Assembly: GCF_004005845.1 (NCBI RefSeq)
Contig: NZ_SADE01000003.1
Location: forward strand, 248,001 to 312,000
Length of the DNA stretch: 64,000 bases
DNA from: Hwanghaeella grinnelliae
GTDB lineage: Bacteria; Pseudomonadota; Alphaproteobacteria; UBA8366; Aestuariispiraceae
Direction of reading: 5' to 3'
Positions 8,672 through 17,606 of the stretch are shown here, one piece after another. Both the position numbers and the translations under genes were made by a program. Numbering within the stretch: position 1 is the first letter of the stretch; every line of letters begins with the position of its first letter. The notes below the pieces were generated by a model that made no database searches, was not told the origin of the DNA, and worked only from the letters and a program-made list of their open reading frames with translations.

Positions 8672-9406
8672 ATGCTCAGCCCGACACGACGGACTTTCCT
8701 TGCATCCGCCCTTGCCGGCGCAGGTTCCGCCCTTCTTCCCCGTTCCGCGATGGCGTTGCAGGTTGTGGACCTGCAGCTAATCCTGGCGATCGACTGCTCT
8801 TACAGCGTGGATCAACGGGAGTACAACCTTCAGGTCGGCGCGATCGGCGATGCCTTGGGCCAGCCTGAGATACGGCAAGCGATCGGCGAAGGCCCAAGCG
8901 GATCGATCGCCCTGTCGCTGGTTCAATGGTCCAGCGAATACAGTCAGATCATGGCCCTGCCATGGACCCTGGTGACAGAAGGCAATGCCGCCGCTGTCGG
9001 CCAGCGCATCTCTAAACTGCCCCGTATGACCGCCGACGGCGCGACCTCTATGGCTGCGGCGGTCTATACCTCGATGGATTATTTCAATCAGTCCGCCTAT
9101 CAGTCGGCCCGCCGGACCATCGATATTTCCGCCGATGGCCGGAACAATAACGGACCCTATATGCCCCAGGCCAGGGACGTTGCCACGGCGAACGGCATCA
9201 CCATCAACGGCTTGCCCATCCTGTTGGAAGATCCGACCCTGGATTATTACTTCAAACACAATGTCGTCGGAGGACCGGGTTCATTCGTTGAAAAAGCGAT
9301 CGATTACGAAGACTTTCGACGCGCAATCCGACGCAAGTTGCTGCGTGAAATCCAATTCGTTCCGGTGGCTTTGCTTGACGATCCGAACGGACACTACTTC
9401 CGTTAA
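8672..9406 (+). CDS. DUF1194 VWA-like exported protein (Tat-type signal)
   Basis: 244 residues from the ATG at 8672. The N-terminus carries a twin-arginine motif (TRRTFLAS), a hydrophobic stretch and an AMA cleavage site, suggesting Tat export. The DUF1194 domain follows, with a MIDAS-like AIDCSYSVD near residue 38 and the family blocks VQWSS, TIDISADGRNN and NGLPIL. The role of DUF1194 proteins is unknown. An upstream ATG at 8591 in the same frame would add 27 residues that bury the signal peptide, so 8672 is preferred although its ribosome-binding site is weak. A second DUF1194 gene lies at 16801. Confidence 0.85.
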   Translation: MLSPTRRTFLASALAGAGSALLPRSAMALQVVDLQLILAIDCSYSVDQREYNLQVGAIGDALGQPEIRQAIGEGPSGSIALSLVQWSSEYSQIMALPWTLVTEGNAAAVGQRISKLPRMTADGATSMAAAVYTSMDYFNQSAYQSARRTIDISADGRNNNGPYMPQARDVATANGITINGLPILLEDPTLDYYFKHNVVGGPGSFVEKAIDYEDFRRAIRRKLLREIQFVPVALLDDPNGHYFR

Positions 9407-9610
9407 TAGCATGTCAAATAGCTATTCAGCCGGCTTTTACTTGGACCAGGACAGGTAATACTTACGGCGGGCCGCCTCAAATTTTGTTGAAGTCGGTTCG
9501 TCTTTTTGCTTTTCTCGCCTATGAGTACGGCTTCCTGCCGTGGGAAAAGGCGGCCAATCCGCAAGTGACGGTCCGGACATACGGGCTGGGCGAAAAGGGT
9601 TTTTGAATAG

Positions 9611-10039
9611 ATGTCCGATCTGTCCCGTGAAGAGCTTCGCGCTCATCTGTCGGCCGTGGAAGCGCAAGTTCGCGCTGCCCTTCGGATCATCGCCGCCGAA
9701 TCCAAATCGGTTCAGCAAGCGCATGGCGCTTTGCGGGCCGACCTTTCAGCCGCCCTGATCCGGCTGCAATCGGAAATGAGTGAGGGGCAGAGCGAGATCC
9801 AGACGAAACTGGACCGAAGCTTGGCCGAAATCGACGCCCTGCACCGAAACCGGAAGCTGACGACCGCGATCATGGCGGCGCTTGTCCTGGTCTTCGGCGT
9901 TACGGTCGGCGTTCTCGCCGGCGGAAGTTGGTTCTTCCTGCAGCAATCGTCAGGGAACACAACGGCCATGACCGCCCCGAATCAATCATCGGCCGATGCC
10001 GGCGACTCTGACCAGGGCTTTATCGTCAATTCCCAATAG
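9611..10039 (+). CDS. Small membrane protein with N-terminal coiled coil, unknown function
   Basis: 142 residues. Residues 1-80 are a charged, heptad-like helix (coiled coil) rich in Ala, Glu and Arg. Residues ~83-110 form one membrane helix, and the C-terminal ~30 residues are polar and disordered. I recognise no family. It lies alone between a DUF1194 gene and a convergent SPOR-domain gene. Codon use resembles the neighbours. Confidence 0.7.
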   Translation: MSDLSREELRAHLSAVEAQVRAALRIIAAESKSVQQAHGALRADLSAALIRLQSEMSEGQSEIQTKLDRSLAEIDALHRNRKLTTAIMAALVLVFGVTVGVLAGGSWFFLQQSSGNTTAMTAPNQSSADAGDSDQGFIVNSQ

Positions 10040-10079
10040 GGAAAGCCGGAAATTTGGTTTTAAGCGGCGGTGCCTGGCT

Positions 10080-11366
10080 TCAAGGCTTGGATGGCATGCA
10101 ATAGACGCCGCGCTGCTTGAATGCTGCGCATAGTTTTTTCGCGTCTTCCGCATTCGCCACAGGACCGGCATAGAGCCTGTGGAAAATCCCTTTCGTGCCC
10201 AAATCGGCACGCATGACCGTCGGCGACAGGCCTGAAAGCAGGTTGGGGAAACGACCTTTCAGGTTCGCCCAGCCGCTATCCGCGTTCTTGGGATTCTTGT
10301 ATGACGCCAAGTGAACCAGATAGCTGCCCGTTGCGGGCGCGGCGGCGACTTGTTTTGGCGCAGCAGTGGCAGCCTGGGAAGCGGCCGGCGCGGCAGATGT
10401 ACCCGCCGTTTCCTGCTTTGGCGCCCCTGTGTTTTGCGCCGCCGACAGGTTCGTCGGCGCTGACTGCTGACCCCCTGCTTTCTGGCCATTTTTCAAATCA
10501 GCCATGGCGTCGGAAACCTGAACCGGCAGCGGTTGAACACCGGCATAGGGTTCGGCGGGCGGCGGCGGTGTCTCGGGATCTGTTTGTTTGAACCCGGGTT
10601 GGTAGTCTTCCCCGCCGGAGGAAACGATGCGCGTGCCGTCCTGCAGGTAGGCCACCCGCTCGAAAGACAACAGGTCCCGCCTGATGATGCCGCTGCCTTT
10701 TGTATTCGCAGCATCAAGCCGCACATAATTGCCGACGCGCGGCGCGTAATAGAACGTGACCTCGTCCGGCCGCTGCCGGCCACAGGGAACTTCATAGGTG
10801 TTATAGGTTCCCGCCGGCCCAACGACCTGGGTCTCCGATGAAATCTCGCAAACCCATTGGAATTCCCAGGCGTAGGGTGGTTTGTCGGTGCTGACGGTCG
10901 ATTTGAAGGTCATCCGTTGCCCGACCTGGAGCGGGAACAGCGCGCCATTCACGTCGCTGATCAGGCGGCGGCCGCTCCCACGGCCTTCGCTCGCCCAGGC
11001 CAATGCGGGCATTAAAGGGTTATGGCCTGTTGTCTGGGTTTCCCCACTATCGGCGACCCAGTCGACCTCATCGCCGCGCACCGCGACGACACGCCAGGTC
11101 ACTGCCGGATTGTCATAGCGGAACCAATCGCCGACTTGAAATTTCGGCGCCGTTTGCGCCAGCAACCGTTCTTCCGGCGAGAAGCCAACTTGTTTTTCTG
11201 CCTTAGGCTTGCTTTCGAAAAGCCCCCCGTCAGCCCCATTCTGCCCCCCTTGAGAGCAAGCGGCCAACAGCATGACGGCGGCGGAAACCGCCGCGATGCG
11301 GACTGGGATCGCATTTCTATTGGCCCTCAGGCCTGGGTTTTCGGCTGCCGGTACGTTTTTAAGCAT
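10080..11366 (-). CDS. SPOR-domain lipoprotein
   Basis: 428 residues from the ATG at 11366. The signal peptide has a lipobox (VMLLAACS), so the protein is probably lipidated. A middle domain (~60-270) with a GDWFRYDNP start is not one I recognise. A Pro/Ala/Gln-rich linker leads to a C-terminal SPOR domain (~350-428, from SYLVHLASYKNPKNADSGW to GVYCMPSKP), which binds denuded peptidoglycan glycan at division sites. The middle domain may be envelope-related. An upstream in-frame start at 11432 exists, but neither start has a clear ribosome-binding site. Confidence 0.82.
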   Translation of the reverse strand: MLKNVPAAENPGLRANRNAIPVRIAAVSAAVMLLAACSQGGQNGADGGLFESKPKAEKQVGFSPEERLLAQTAPKFQVGDWFRYDNPAVTWRVVAVRGDEVDWVADSGETQTTGHNPLMPALAWASEGRGSGRRLISDVNGALFPLQVGQRMTFKSTVSTDKPPYAWEFQWVCEISSETQVVGPAGTYNTYEVPCGRQRPDEVTFYYAPRVGNYVRLDAANTKGSGIIRRDLLSFERVAYLQDGTRIVSSGGEDYQPGFKQTDPETPPPPAEPYAGVQPLPVQVSDAMADLKNGQKAGGQQSAPTNLSAAQNTGAPKQETAGTSAAPAASQAATAAPKQVAAAPATGSYLVHLASYKNPKNADSGWANLKGRFPNLLSGLSPTVMRADLGTKGIFHRLYAGPVANAEDAKKLCAAFKQRGVYCMPSKP

Positions 11367-11509
11367 GGAGTAACCGTAATTGAGTCGCGGTTTTTCGCCA
11401 GTCAAATTCGTTAAAATACTACGGTCACACAAGTATCTGGCTACCAGTTCCCCAAAATCGCCAGTAAATTTCGCAAGACGAGCGCGAAAACTGCCGCTAC
11501 ACTGCCGCC

Positions 11510-13936
11510 ATGGTCGACGCTACTCTAGAACGGAGGGATGCTTCGAACGGCACCGGAAGCGGTGGGCTGTTCGCACGCCTACGCGGCGTTTTCAGCCGCG
11601 GCTCCGACAAAAAGAAATCGAAAAAATCCCGCGGTCCTTGGTGGAAGCTGACCCGTGTGACGCTGCTCGGTCTTGCCGTGCTTGCCAGCATGGTGACCTT
11701 GCGGGTACTGGACCCGGAACCCGTCGAAGCGCTGCGGCTGAAGACTTTCGACGCTTTTAACCGGATTAAACCGCGCGTCCCGGCAGAACAAAGCCCGGTC
11801 GTCATTATCGACATTGATGAGCGCACCTTGAACGAATTGGGGCTATGGCCCTGGCCCCGGACGCTTGTCGCGGACCTTATTGCCGCCACGCGTGACTACG
11901 GTATGGCCGTGATCGGTTTTGACGCCGTCTTCTCCGAAGTCGACAAGACAAGTCCGTCCGCGCTGGTGAAAACCATGCGGGGCGCGGATCCGGAGCTGCT
12001 TTCCCGGATTGAGACCCTACCCAACAACGAAACCATCATGGCCGATACCATGCGCACGATGCGGACCGTTGTGGGGCAGGCCGGCACGCGCAACAAGCCG
12101 CTTTCGACACCGCCGCCGGAAGCGCAGCAGACCTCTGTGAAAGCCTTCCTGAAGGACAAGACAGCCCGGCATTTCCAGCCGCAGCTGGATGGCGAGATCA
12201 TATCCGACGAAGCATTCGCCAGAAGCTTTATGCTGAACTTCTCTGAATTGATCTCAAACGTGCCGGAGCTTGAGGCGGCGGCTTCAGGCCGGGCGTTCTT
12301 CTCGGTCGATGAAGAGTTCGACGGCATTGTCCGCCGGGTGCCGGTCATGAAGATCATTCAGGACGTCGTTAAACCCACATTGGCGCTGGAGATGCTGCGC
12401 GTCGGGTTCAACGGCAATTCGATTCTCGCCCGGGTAGATCCGGGCGGACTGAAGGATGTCGTGCTGCAGGTGAAGGGCACCCCCGGCTTTGCCATTCCAA
12501 CCGACGAAAAAGGCCGCGTCTGGGTTTATTTCGCCGAAGAGGATCGGTTCAACACGGAGGACAATGCCGGGCGCCTGTATGTATCCGCGACGGATGTTAT
12601 CAACAAACGCGTCCCGCCCGAGCGGCTGGCCGGCAGGCTTGCCCTGGTCGGCACCTCCGCCGTCGGCCTTCTCGATATTCGGTCGACCCCGATCAGCCCA
12701 CGCTTGCCGGGGGTCGAGGTCCACGCGAACCTGATAGAAACGATCATACAGGGCTCGATTTTGAAGCATCCCGTGCAGATGCATATTTTCGAGATCCTGG
12801 TCTTCGCGATCGCCGGGTTGATCCTGATCGTCAGCGTGCCGCGCTTGGGGCCGTTCGTATCTCTGGCCTTTGTCGCCGTCGTTTGCGGCGGGTTGGTCTG
12901 GACAAGTTGGCATCTGTTTTCCGAGGAACTCACCTTCCTGGATCCCGCCTATCCCAGTGCCGCGACGATCCTGCTCTATGCGGTGCTCGCCTTCTCCAAC
13001 TACGCCCGTGACGCACAGGAGAAGAAGCAGGTTCGCGGCGCTTTCGCGCAATATCTCTCCCCGGATCTGGTCGAGCAGTTGGCGGAGAACCCGGACCAAC
13101 TTGTGCTTGGCGGTGAAACGAAGAAGATGACGATGCTGTTCTGCGATGTCCGCGGCTTCACATCGATCTCCGAACTCTACAAGGCCGATCCGCAGGGCCT
13201 GACCATCCTGATCAACCGATTGCTGACGCCCCTGACCGACTCGATCCTGAAAAAGGGCGGCACGATCGACAAATATATGGGCGACTGCATCATGGCGTTC
13301 TGGAATGCGCCGCTTGATGTACCCCAACAGGAAATCGATTCCTGCGAATCTGCGCTCGACATGTATGACCAGTTGGATGCGCTCAACACGGTTCGCAAAA
13401 AGGAAGCCGAAGAAAGCGGTATGAAATACCTGCCGCTGAATATCGGGATTGGAATCAATACCGGCGACGTCGTGGTCGGGAATATGGGTTCGGAACAGCG
13501 CTTCGACTATTCGGTCCTGGGCGACGCCGTGAACCTTGCCGCCCGCCTGGAAGGGCAATCGAAGAGTTATGGCGTCAAGACCGTCATCGGCGACACGACG
13601 AACGAATACGCGAAAGAACAATTCGCAACGCTGGAATTGGACCTGATCGCGGTGAAGGGTAAATCCGAAGCCGTTCGCATCTTCACCCTGCTGGGCCGGA
13701 AAGACATGCTGGACAGCGAAGAATTCAAGACGCTGCGCCATTATCACGTAGACTTCCTGAAAGCCTACCGGTCCCAGGAATGGGAGCACGCCGAGGAAAT
13801 CGCGGAAACGGCCAAGGGGCATTTGAACGGTTTGATGGACGAGTTCTATTCCATCTACCGCGACCGCATCACCGAATTCCGCGAAAACCCGCCGCCTGCG
13901 GATTGGGACGGCGTCTACGTGGCGACCACCAAGTAA
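11510..13936 (+). CDS. CHASE2-domain class III adenylate cyclase
   Basis: 808 residues. One N-terminal membrane helix (~46-66), an extracytoplasmic CHASE2 sensor (~75-410), three closely spaced membrane helices (~425-510), then a class III cyclase domain (~540-720). Metal-binding aspartates are D546 in LFCDVRGFTS and D592 in YMGDCIMAF. The K of DKYMGD and the D of YSVLGDAVNLAARLE fit adenylate rather than guanylate specificity, and the NLAAR block supplies the transition-state Asn and Arg. It should convert ATP to cAMP in response to an unknown periplasmic signal. A ~70-residue helical tail follows the catalytic domain. Confidence 0.92.
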   Translation: MVDATLERRDASNGTGSGGLFARLRGVFSRGSDKKKSKKSRGPWWKLTRVTLLGLAVLASMVTLRVLDPEPVEALRLKTFDAFNRIKPRVPAEQSPVVIIDIDERTLNELGLWPWPRTLVADLIAATRDYGMAVIGFDAVFSEVDKTSPSALVKTMRGADPELLSRIETLPNNETIMADTMRTMRTVVGQAGTRNKPLSTPPPEAQQTSVKAFLKDKTARHFQPQLDGEIISDEAFARSFMLNFSELISNVPELEAAASGRAFFSVDEEFDGIVRRVPVMKIIQDVVKPTLALEMLRVGFNGNSILARVDPGGLKDVVLQVKGTPGFAIPTDEKGRVWVYFAEEDRFNTEDNAGRLYVSATDVINKRVPPERLAGRLALVGTSAVGLLDIRSTPISPRLPGVEVHANLIETIIQGSILKHPVQMHIFEILVFAIAGLILIVSVPRLGPFVSLAFVAVVCGGLVWTSWHLFSEELTFLDPAYPSAATILLYAVLAFSNYARDAQEKKQVRGAFAQYLSPDLVEQLAENPDQLVLGGETKKMTMLFCDVRGFTSISELYKADPQGLTILINRLLTPLTDSILKKGGTIDKYMGDCIMAFWNAPLDVPQQEIDSCESALDMYDQLDALNTVRKKEAEESGMKYLPLNIGIGINTGDVVVGNMGSEQRFDYSVLGDAVNLAARLEGQSKSYGVKTVIGDTTNEYAKEQFATLELDLIAVKGKSEAVRIFTLLGRKDMLDSEEFKTLRHYHVDFLKAYRSQEWEHAEEIAETAKGHLNGLMDEFYSIYRDRITEFRENPPPADWDGVYVATTK

Positions 13937-14030
13937 ACTCTCTCCTGTCCCCACAAAGCGGACACCTTGGCATTTCCCCCCGAGTCTTGAACACTCCACC
14001 CCAGTTGAGACTGTTTAACGGGAGCGGACG

Positions 14031-14825
14031 ATGGGTGACGGCGACTACCGAATGATCAAGGTTGAGGCCCCGGCGGAGCATGTGCTGCTGGTGACCCTGA
14101 ACCGGCCCGAGGTCGCAAACGCCTTCAACACCCGCATGGCCGAAGAACTGCTGGATGTCTGGACAGGCATCGCCGCCGCCCCCGAAACCCGCTGCGCCGT
14201 GCTGACCGGTGCGGGCGACCGCGCCTTTTGCGCCGGGGCGGATTTGAAAGAACGCAACGGTATGTCGCCGGCGGACTGGCACAAGCAGCACGACCTTTTC
14301 GAACGGATGGCCTATGCCCTGATGGACTGCCCCAATCCCATCATCGCCGCGGTGAACGGGGCGGCCTATGCTGGTGGTTTCGAATTGGTCCTGGGCGCGG
14401 ATTTTGCTTATGGCGCGCCGTCGTCGCGCTTCGCCCTGACGGAAGTGACGCTGGGCCTAATCCCAGGCGTCGGCGGCACACAGAACTTGCCCCGCGCCAT
14501 CGGGCTTCGACGCGCGAAGGAACTTCTGCTCTGCGGCCGCCCGTTCAGTTCGGAACAAGCCCTGGATTGGGGTGTCCTCAACCGGATTTGCGACCGCGAG
14601 ACCTTGTTGGCCGATGCCTTGGCGACCGCCCGGCAGATTGCCGGCAACGCCCCCTTGGCGGTCCGCCAGGCCATGGCCGCAATGGACGAGGGCATCGACC
14701 AGCCCCTGCCCCAAGCCCGCCGGACCGAGATCGAGCGCTATACCCCGCTGATCGACACGGAAGACCGGCGCGAAGGCATCGCGGCCTTCAATGAAAAGCG
14801 CAAACCGGATTTCAAGGGGCGCTGA
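14031..14825 (+). CDS. Enoyl-CoA hydratase/isomerase (crotonase) family protein
   Basis: 264 residues with the crotonase fold. The oxyanion-hole block AFCAGADLKE, the first catalytic Glu region AYAGGFELVLGADFAYG and the second TEVTLGLIPGVGGTQNLPR are all present, so hydratase activity is plausible. The likely role is hydration of a 2-enoyl-CoA in fatty-acid or branched-chain catabolism; the substrate cannot be set from sequence. GGAGCGG precedes the ATG. The 3' end overlaps the convergent Maf-like gene by 14 bp. Confidence 0.9.
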   Translation: MGDGDYRMIKVEAPAEHVLLVTLNRPEVANAFNTRMAEELLDVWTGIAAAPETRCAVLTGAGDRAFCAGADLKERNGMSPADWHKQHDLFERMAYALMDCPNPIIAAVNGAAYAGGFELVLGADFAYGAPSSRFALTEVTLGLIPGVGGTQNLPRAIGLRRAKELLLCGRPFSSEQALDWGVLNRICDRETLLADALATARQIAGNAPLAVRQAMAAMDEGIDQPLPQARRTEIERYTPLIDTEDRREGIAAFNEKRKPDFKGR

Positions 14826-16785
14826 CCCCACCGCCTTCGGCGTCGCGTATCGCTGCATCGGTAAGCGCGCCCATCCAAGCGATGCTATCCCGCAGCGCCG
14901 CACGGCAAAAGCCGTCGAAAGCCTCCCGCTCATCCCCGGCCAGCCTGCGATAATGCGCGAAGGCATAATGCAGCATCAACGATGTGGTTCCGCCGTAACA
15001 CGCACTTGCGGCCCGGCTGTTACCGGCGTCCGGCCCGTCGCCTTGAAGAACAAGTTCTTGAAACCGCTCGATTGCCACATCAAGGCCGTAACTCTGTTCC
15101 AACACGGACAGCGCCTCATGGCGCCACGCGGCAAGGTCCTGCGCATAGGCAGACAAGCCCGATTTCCGGGTCGACGCGGGTAGGACTTTCCCGGTCGCCG
15201 GAAGAGCATCGATCAGCGATTCGATCACCGCGCGTGGGTCACCGCCTGCCGGTTCGAGCACCAGTTCCCCCGGTGGGCATGTAATCGTACCGTCGATCCG
15301 CGCGCCGTCGCTGCAATTGGAAACCGCAATCCCCGGATGCGCCGCCGCGAAGGTACTGAAGAAGGCTTTGTTGAACAGGAAGGTCTTGTTGGTGAAAACC
15401 TTATCCCGGAAATTGCCGGGCACGGCGATGTCGAAGCGATCCATATTCGCGCCGGAACGCCAATAGGCGTCGTCACCGGAACCGGCTTCCCATGCGTAGA
15501 ACGACGCATCGGAATGATGTTTTTCCTTTTCCGCCGTCCCCATATCCACGCCGAACAGATAGACCCGGCGTGCCCCGGCCCAGGCGGCCGCGCGCATCGC
15601 CAGGTTCGTCACCGTCGGGCCGGCATGGTTCCATGGCCCCACATCGCCGCCGAACAGCAAAGTGGGCGTGAGCCCTTCCCGGAAAAAACCCACCACGCGC
15701 CGGAAATAGGGCGGGATGCGCGGGTCCACGGTCAACGGACACAGCAGAGGGATATCGCTGATATCATAGCGTTCCGCGACACCGGCGATAACCGTGTGGA
15801 TATCCTCGACATTCTCGATCTCGCAATGAAGGTCGGGTTTCAACCCATATCCCAACAGGGCGCTCAATGCCGTACCACCGCTGATCAGCAGCGCGCGGTC
15901 GCGCAGCCGGCGGATTTCTTCGATGGAGCCATCCAGCGACGGTCCACTGCCGACGACAATGGCCGGAATGGCATGGGGGGCGAAATCCTGCGGCGGCGCG
16001 ACTTTGATGCTGTCTTGGCGCATTACCCCCACGGCGTTACGCAGCATCAGGCATTCATCCTCGACGAACCCGTGGGAACTGCCCAGGGTCGGCAGCATTT
16101 CCGAAAATTGCCGATGCGCGTCGTCCAGCACGGGACTGGCATAGTGGCGAAGCCCATAGGACCCATCCATTGTCAGGGCACAATGGCGCCGCATACCCTC
16201 AAAGACACGGGCCGCAAGGACGATCGGGCTGGCATCCAGGTAAAGGTGCAGGCGCCCGCCTGCGGCTTCCAACCCGTCGATCACCGCGGCCCAATCCGTG
16301 ACCCGCAGGCTGAGCGAGACGAATTCGGGAAATTGTTCAGCCAGAAAGACGTCACGCACCGATATCGATTTCAGCAGCAGCGGAATATGCAATCCCAGGC
16401 CGACGCCAAAACTGATTAGCGCCCCCGGACGCACACCGGGGCTCACGCCGGGTTCACCACTTTCCGGGTCAGGTAGCGGGCCGAAGCGCTCGATGAGCGC
16501 CTCGTAAAAAGGCTTTTCCCCCTTCACCCAATCGGAGTCGAGAGGCGGCGGGTTGACGAAAAGGCGGCTGGGCTTTGCCAAATATCGGGCGACCTGCCCG
16601 GCCGCATAAGCCGCCGCGCCGCCCGCATAAAGCCTTGTATGGCCAAGGTCGATATTGATGTCGCCGCCACCCTCTTCCGCCACAAGGGCTGGAAACGCCA
16701 CCGGACGGTCTATCTTTTCAACAGTAGCGGGCGGCAGATGCCGCCTCAGCGCGTCGATATTCCTGTGATATAGTTCGACAGACAT
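14812..16785 (-). CDS. Maf/DUF115 family (MptE-like) putative motility-associated glycosyltransferase
   Basis: 657 residues. The central DUF115 domain shows VVGSGPSLDGSIEEIRRLRD, TALSALLGYGLKPDLHCEIEN and the later block LFGVDMGTAEKEKHHSD. This is the family of Maf proteins, which attach pseudaminic or legionaminic acid to flagellins, and of archaeal MptE diphosphokinases. In a bacterium with chemotaxis genes the Maf role is the better guess, but no flagellin or nonulosonate genes are in view. It is transcribed divergently from the second DUF1194 gene, with 15 bp between the starts. Confidence 0.8.
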   Translation of the reverse strand: MSVELYHRNIDALRRHLPPATVEKIDRPVAFPALVAEEGGGDINIDLGHTRLYAGGAAAYAAGQVARYLAKPSRLFVNPPPLDSDWVKGEKPFYEALIERFGPLPDPESGEPGVSPGVRPGALISFGVGLGLHIPLLLKSISVRDVFLAEQFPEFVSLSLRVTDWAAVIDGLEAAGGRLHLYLDASPIVLAARVFEGMRRHCALTMDGSYGLRHYASPVLDDAHRQFSEMLPTLGSSHGFVEDECLMLRNAVGVMRQDSIKVAPPQDFAPHAIPAIVVGSGPSLDGSIEEIRRLRDRALLISGGTALSALLGYGLKPDLHCEIENVEDIHTVIAGVAERYDISDIPLLCPLTVDPRIPPYFRRVVGFFREGLTPTLLFGGDVGPWNHAGPTVTNLAMRAAAWAGARRVYLFGVDMGTAEKEKHHSDASFYAWEAGSGDDAYWRSGANMDRFDIAVPGNFRDKVFTNKTFLFNKAFFSTFAAAHPGIAVSNCSDGARIDGTITCPPGELVLEPAGGDPRAVIESLIDALPATGKVLPASTRKSGLSAYAQDLAAWRHEALSVLEQSYGLDVAIERFQELVLQGDGPDAGNSRAASACYGGTTSLMLHYAFAHYRRLAGDEREAFDGFCRAALRDSIAWMGALTDAAIRDAEGGGVSAP

Positions 16786-16800
16786 CAGTGGAGACGGCGA

Positions 16801-17574
16801 ATGATTGGAAGACAGTGCATTGTTTTACCGATTCTAGCGCTCGCGGCCATGCTGACCGTTGGAATGACCCCTCCCGGACCGGCCAATGCCCAAGAAAAAG
16901 TGGATCTGGAACTGGTTATAGCGGCCGACGGGTCCGGTTCCATCGATGACGAAGAACTGGCCCTGCAACGGCGCGGCTATGCCAATGCGGTCACCGACCC
17001 CACATTGCTCAGCCTGATGACCGGCGGCCTCTATGGCAAGACGGCCATTCTTTACGTGGAATGGGGCGCCGCGGATTCGGTCCATACGATTGTCGACTGG
17101 ACGATCATCGCAAACAAGGAGGATGCGGAAGGCTTCGCCCAGCGCCTGCAGACCGCCCCCCGGAAAGCATTCGGCTACAACGCCATCAGCGCCGCCATCG
17201 ACTATGCCGTCCTACAGTTCGAGGTGAATGGCATAGAGGGGTTGCGGCGGATCATCGACGTATCCGGCGACGGGCCGAACATGAACGCCCGCCCGGTGAC
17301 GATGGCGCGCGACGAAGCCGTCGCGCAAGGAATCACGATCAACGCCCTTGTGGTGAAGACCCGCGGCGGCGGATATAGAGGCCCCGGCGGGATGCCGCTG
17401 GACGAACATTACAGGCAACATGTCATCGGCGGTATCGGTGCTTTCGTGAGGATCGCGGACAAGGACACGAGTTTCGCCGAAGCGGTACGGAACAAGATGC
17501 TTCTGGAGGTAGCCCGGGGCGTTCCACAGACCGCCGCGGGACCCGCGGACGAGAATCGGACGATCATCGACTGA
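16801..17574 (+). CDS. DUF1194 VWA-like exported protein (Sec-type signal)
   Basis: 257 residues. A Sec signal peptide cleaved near ANAQ is followed by a DUF1194 domain with MIDAS residues in AADGSGSID (~residue 40), then VEWGAADS, IIDVSGDGPNMN, GITINALVV and the HVIGG block. It is a paralogue of the gene at 8672, with a different signal type and closer to the family consensus. GGAGACGG precedes the ATG. Function is unknown; a secreted metal-dependent binding protein is the structural expectation. Confidence 0.87.
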   Translation: MIGRQCIVLPILALAAMLTVGMTPPGPANAQEKVDLELVIAADGSGSIDDEELALQRRGYANAVTDPTLLSLMTGGLYGKTAILYVEWGAADSVHTIVDWTIIANKEDAEGFAQRLQTAPRKAFGYNAISAAIDYAVLQFEVNGIEGLRRIIDVSGDGPNMNARPVTMARDEAVAQGITINALVVKTRGGGYRGPGGMPLDEHYRQHVIGGIGAFVRIADKDTSFAEAVRNKMLLEVARGVPQTAAGPADENRTIID

Positions 17575-17606
17575 CGGCGTATTCTAGATTGGAAAGGTTG
17601 TCCGAA

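Noticed and set aside
12284-13999. Long open frame on the minus strand opposite the adenylate cyclase
   Set aside because: The opposite strand encodes a clear CHASE2/cyclase protein; the long antisense frame is a by-product of high GC.
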